From: UBA5336 sp039034035
Lineage (GTDB): Bacteria > Pseudomonadota > Alphaproteobacteria > Caulobacterales > Hyphomonadaceae
Assembly: GCA_039034035.1 (NCBI GenBank)
Contig: JBCCBN010000127.1
Coordinates: 1-9,047, forward strand
DNA length: 9,047 nt
Direction: 5' to 3'
Position 1 is the first letter of the stretch. Each line of letters opens with the position of its first letter. This document shows positions 6,202 through 9,047 of the stretch, piece after piece. The position numbers and the translations under genes are program-made. The notes beneath the pieces were generated by a model, which worked only from the letters and a program-made list of their open reading frames with translations, did not search any database and had not been told where the DNA came from.

Positions 6202-9047
6202 CAAACGCCTTGACGAGCGATGCCCAGCGCGAGGAAGCGGAGTTTCTGCGCGCGCGCCGGGACCTGATGTTGTTGGGACATGAGGAGTCCCGGCTGGAGG
6301 CGATCCGCAAGGTGGCCCGGGTGGTGGATGAGGCGGACGATCTGGGCAAGGAGGGCGTCGAACGGGTGCAGGCGCTGGCCCAGAACCTCCAGGACAAGCG
6401 CGCCTTTGGGCTGATGCTGGTGCTGTGTGTGATGGCGGGGCGGGCCAAGCTCGGCTCTTCAGCGCTGTTGCAGAAGGAAATTCAGGCGCTCATCGAGCTG
6501 GAGCGGCTGCCCGAGGCGATCCGGCGCGCGAAGACGCTTGTGGCGAGCACGGCAAATGGAAAGCCGGGTACGGATGATTTCAAGGTCTGGATGGCGGCCA
6601 AGGGCAATCTCGGGCGGGCTTACAAGCAGGCTTATATGAATGCGGCGGCGGCGAAGCAGGCGCGGGAGGCTGGCCAGGACAAGGTTGGCGAAGCCGGTGC
6701 CGAGGCGGGCGGCGCCGGGGCGGTTGATCCGAGTGCGGTGGACCTGGAAATGGCGGCGGAGGTGTACCGCTCGGTCTGGGACCGGACCGTGGCAGCCGCC
6801 GATGCGGCGCCCGATGGCGGGGCGCGGCCATCGACCTATCACGCGATCAATGCCGCCGCACTGACCATGCGCGGGGTGCGCGATGGCGCGGGCGCGCCGG
6901 CCGGCAGCGACCTGGCGAGCGATTATAGCTGGGCGGTGGGCGAGGATGCGCGGGCGCTGGCTGAGGAGATCTTGCGGGTCGAGGAAGCGGATCTGAAGCG
7001 GGCGCTCGGCCCGGGGGCGCAGAAATCGGACATGTGGACGCTAGCAACCGCGGGCGAGGCCTATCTGGTGTTGGGCTATGATGATGACGCGGCGCTTTGC
7101 TATGGCGCGTTTGCGGGGAACCCGGAGAATAATGCGTTCCAGATCGCATCCGCCAAGCGGCAGCTGGAAGAAGTGTGGCAGATTTCCGGGGATGAGGATT
7201 CCAAGCGTGGCCGGATCGTCCGTATCCTGAAGGCTGCGCTGTTGAACCTGGACAAGGGCCAGCAATCGGGCGGGGCGAGACGGGCGCCGGAGGATACGAT
7301 CCAGACCGAACCGGTGGTGCTGACCCCGGTGGAGGCCGGGCTGATCCGGCGGGATCTGGAGCAGGCCAAGACCGTCGCGCATGATCCCAATGATGGCTAC
7401 CAGGCCTACTTCGACAAGCGCGATGCGGTGGAACAAACCGGGCGGATGATGGCGATGGACCGGCTGCTGGGGGCGGTCGAGCGGGTCAAGAGTATCTGCG
7501 CGATCCAGACCATCGTGAAGGGCGATTGGGTGCAGATCGGTTCGGGCTTTGCGATTGATGGCGGGGCGTTCCGGGAGGATTGGGCGGGGGAGACGTTGAT
7601 CGCGACGAACACCCATGTGGTGGGCGACCGGGACGGTATTCTTGGCGCGTCCTACCTGCGCAGCCGGGCGATTTTCTATGAATATGACAATACCAGCCAG
7701 ACCGTGCGCGAATGCGAGGTCGGGTTCGACCAGGTGGCCTGGTCATCGCCCCAGACGCTGCACGATATCACGCTGCTGAAGCCGAAGGGGGAGGTGCCGA
7801 GTTGTGCTCATCCTCTGGGGGCGGACGATGTGTCGGACTATTTGCCGGGGCGGCCGGCCGCCGATGAGGATGGCTGCGATTATCATGTGGTGGTGCTGGG
7901 CTTTCCCGAGGGGGGCGAGGCAAAGTTCTCGTTTGATGACGAGCTGTTGCTGGACCATTCGGCGGGCGATCCAGGCGGGCCGGCGCGGCCACCGGAGGCG
8001 CTGGATGGTCGGCCCGAACAGCTGCATTACCGGACGCCGACGCAGCCGGGGAGTTCCGGCAGCCCGGTGTTTGACAGCGCGTCGTGGAAGCTGATCGGGA
8101 TCCACCACAAGGGCAGCCCGACCATGCCGCGGATCCCGACCCGGACCGGGCGGTATGAGGCCAATCAGGGGATCTGGCTGGCTTCGATCAGGGCAGCGAT
8201 CAATGCGCCCGATGCGGTGTTGGGAGGCGAAGATGGCGGCGGAGCTGGTGATGTTGGCGCTGGCGGGGTTGGGCCTGGTGGGGGCGAGGGGCCGGAATTC
8301 CTGGCCGCAGCCGGTGTGATTGCCAGCGCGATCGCCACGCAGATCGGCTCGACCGATTTTCCGAGCGCCAGCGCGTCCACGCCCGGCGCCAGGCCGAGCG
8401 ATGATGTGATCATGGGCAAGCCGCTCTCGCCGCCGGGCAGCCCCGCGCCGGCACCGGCGTCTCCGCCCTCGAAACTGGTGATCCCGGGGCTGAAGGTGAG
8501 CCGTCCCGAGGACGATCCGAGCCTGTTGTCGCGCCTTTTGAAGACCGGACGGTATGAGGGCGACCTGGACGAATTTCGGGCGCGGAGTGCAGGGTTCGAG
8601 ACGGTGATCGGCGACGATAACCGGACCCAGATCCATGCGACGACGGCCTATCCGTTCCGCATGATCTGTTCACTGACGATGCATTGGGAAGGCGGGACGC
8701 AGACGGTGGGGACCGGGTTCCTGGTGGGCCAGCGCACGGTGTTGACGGCGGGCCACTGCATCCTGCCGAGCCGGGGCAGTCCGTATCCGATCGGGATCGA
8801 GGTGCGGCCCGGCCGGGCGGGGGCGCATGAGCCGTTCGCCCATTTCGGCCAGCTTTATGCCGAGAAGATGTCGCTGCACCGGGAATGGTCGAACCGGTTC
8901 GATCCGCGGTTTGATGTGGGGGCGCTGCATCTCAACCGGGAGATCGGGGAGGAGCTGGGCTGGTTCCGGATCAGCGCCCGCGATCCGGCCGAGTTGAAGC
9001 AGCGATGGGTGCATGTGACGGGATACCCCGGCGACAAGGTGACGGAC
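6198..9047 (+). CDS. Helical TPR/TRAFs-binding-like protein with tandem trypsin-like peptidase domains, 3'-truncated by window edge
   Basis: I read this frame codon by codon: it is open from the ATG at 6198 to the last base, 950 codons with no stop or frameshift, so the C-terminus is outside the window. Residues 1-~380 are alpha-helical. The segment MWTLATAGEAYLVLGYDDDA (from 279), then the IASAKRQLEEVW helix (to 327), resembles TPR-type helices of TRAFs-binding/DUF4071-like scaffold domains; this is a memory-based match of moderate strength. The first trypsin-like domain (~425-665) has His473 in ATNTHVV, Asp523 in LHDITLL and Ser620 in QPGSSGSPVF. A Gly-rich then Pro/Ser-rich linker (~675-760) follows. 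The second domain begins near 801 (ETVIGDDNR) and has His853 in VLTAGHCI and Asp906 in RFDVGALHL; its Ser would lie past the window edge. No signal peptide or membrane helix is present, so action in the cytoplasm is likely. The helical part probably recruits a partner or senses a state and controls the peptidases. The start is set by the ATGA overlap and a strong ribosome binding site. Confidence 0.88.
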   Translation, partial: MTNALTSDAQREEAEFLRARRDLMLLGHEESRLEAIRKVARVVDEADDLGKEGVERVQALAQNLQDKRAFGLMLVLCVMAGRAKLGSSALLQKEIQALIELERLPEAIRRAKTLVASTANGKPGTDDFKVWMAAKGNLGRAYKQAYMNAAAAKQAREAGQDKVGEAGAEAGGAGAVDPSAVDLEMAAEVYRSVWDRTVAAADAAPDGGARPSTYHAINAAALTMRGVRDGAGAPAGSDLASDYSWAVGEDARALAEEILRVEEADLKRALGPGAQKSDMWTLATAGEAYLVLGYDDDAALCYGAFAGNPENNAFQIASAKRQLEEVWQISGDEDSKRGRIVRILKAALLNLDKGQQSGGARRAPEDTIQTEPVVLTPVEAGLIRRDLEQAKTVAHDPNDGYQAYFDKRDAVEQTGRMMAMDRLLGAVERVKSICAIQTIVKGDWVQIGSGFAIDGGAFREDWAGETLIATNTHVVGDRDGILGASYLRSRAIFYEYDNTSQTVRECEVGFDQVAWSSPQTLHDITLLKPKGEVPSCAHPLGADDVSDYLPGRPAADEDGCDYHVVVLGFPEGGEAKFSFDDELLLDHSAGDPGGPARPPEALDGRPEQLHYRTPTQPGSSGSPVFDSASWKLIGIHHKGSPTMPRIPTRTGRYEANQGIWLASIRAAINAPDAVLGGEDGGGAGDVGAGGVGPGGGEGPEFLAAAGVIASAIATQIGSTDFPSASASTPGARPSDDVIMGKPLSPPGSPAPAPASPPSKLVIPGLKVSRPEDDPSLLSRLLKTGRYEGDLDEFRARSAGFETVIGDDNRTQIHATTAYPFRMICSLTMHWEGGTQTVGTGFLVGQRTVLTAGHCILPSRGSPYPIGIEVRPGRAGAHEPFAHFGQLYAEKMSLHREWSNRFDPRFDVGALHLNREIGEELGWFRISARDPAELKQRWVHVTGYPGDKVTD
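8220..8300 (+). other. Segment encoding a Gly-rich inter-domain linker between the two peptidase domains
   Basis: Residues ~675-701 of the tandem peptidase are mostly Gly with Ala, Asp, Glu and Val, continuing into a Pro/Ser-rich stretch up to ~760. This should be disordered and lets the two peptidase domains move independently. It resembles the Gly-rich linker of the GH108 protein in composition and in a short nucleotide core (GTTGGCGCTGG). Confidence 0.6.

Noticed and set aside
4255..6204. Long minus-strand open frame (649 codons) opposite the GH108 gene
   Set aside because: It mirrors the GH108 gene, has Arg/His-rich content and no recognisable motif, and conflicts with the well-supported + strand gene.
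7743..8636. Minus-strand frame of 297 codons within the tandem-peptidase gene
   Set aside because: The + strand frame is uninterrupted from 6198 to the window end and shows catalytic motifs throughout this stretch.

Overview
The window is GC-rich, densely coded bacterial DNA. All convincing genes are on the + strand, with almost no intergenic space. Codon usage is strongly biased to G/C in third positions (ctg, gcg, cgg, gat/gac). The protein style suggests a high-GC proteobacterium, most likely an alphaproteobacterium. That lineage call is inference; no rRNA, tRNA or housekeeping gene is present to confirm it.

Layout: (1) 2-1159, the 3' part of a gene for an unrecognised protein with a coiled-coil tail. 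(2) 1183-2139, a trypsin/V8-like serine peptidase with a complete His/Asp/Ser triad and no signal peptide. (3) 2136-4316, a membrane protein with two transmembrane helices, two Rossmann (TrkA-N-like) domains and a C-terminal RyR (ryanodine-receptor repeat) domain. (4) 4309-6201, a two-part protein with an unassigned N-terminal region, a Gly/Pro linker and a C-terminal GH108 muramidase with a peptidoglycan-binding domain. (5) 6198 to beyond the window end, a very large open frame (950 codons visible, no stop) encoding an alpha-helical TPR/TRAFs-binding-like region followed by two trypsin-like domains in tandem. Genes 2 to 5 are joined by overlaps (ATGA, 8 bp, ATGA), and genes 1 and 2 are only 23 bp apart. 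This is a single tightly coupled operon that extends past both window edges.

There are no phage structural, replication or metabolic genes. The set combines three trypsin-like domains in two polypeptides, a nucleotide-sensor-like membrane protein with a RyR domain, a helical scaffold and a cell-wall hydrolase. It looks like a prokaryotic conflict, immunity or regulated-cell-death system, or a related signalling cassette. A working model, which is inference, is as follows. The RyR/Rossmann membrane protein or the helical scaffold senses a ligand. The trypsin-like domains act as an intracellular proteolytic relay. The membrane protein and/or the muramidase carry out the terminal step at the envelope. 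No non-coding stretch longer than 300 bases exists, and I see no RNA genes, CRISPR arrays, insertion sequences, att sites or convincing terminators.
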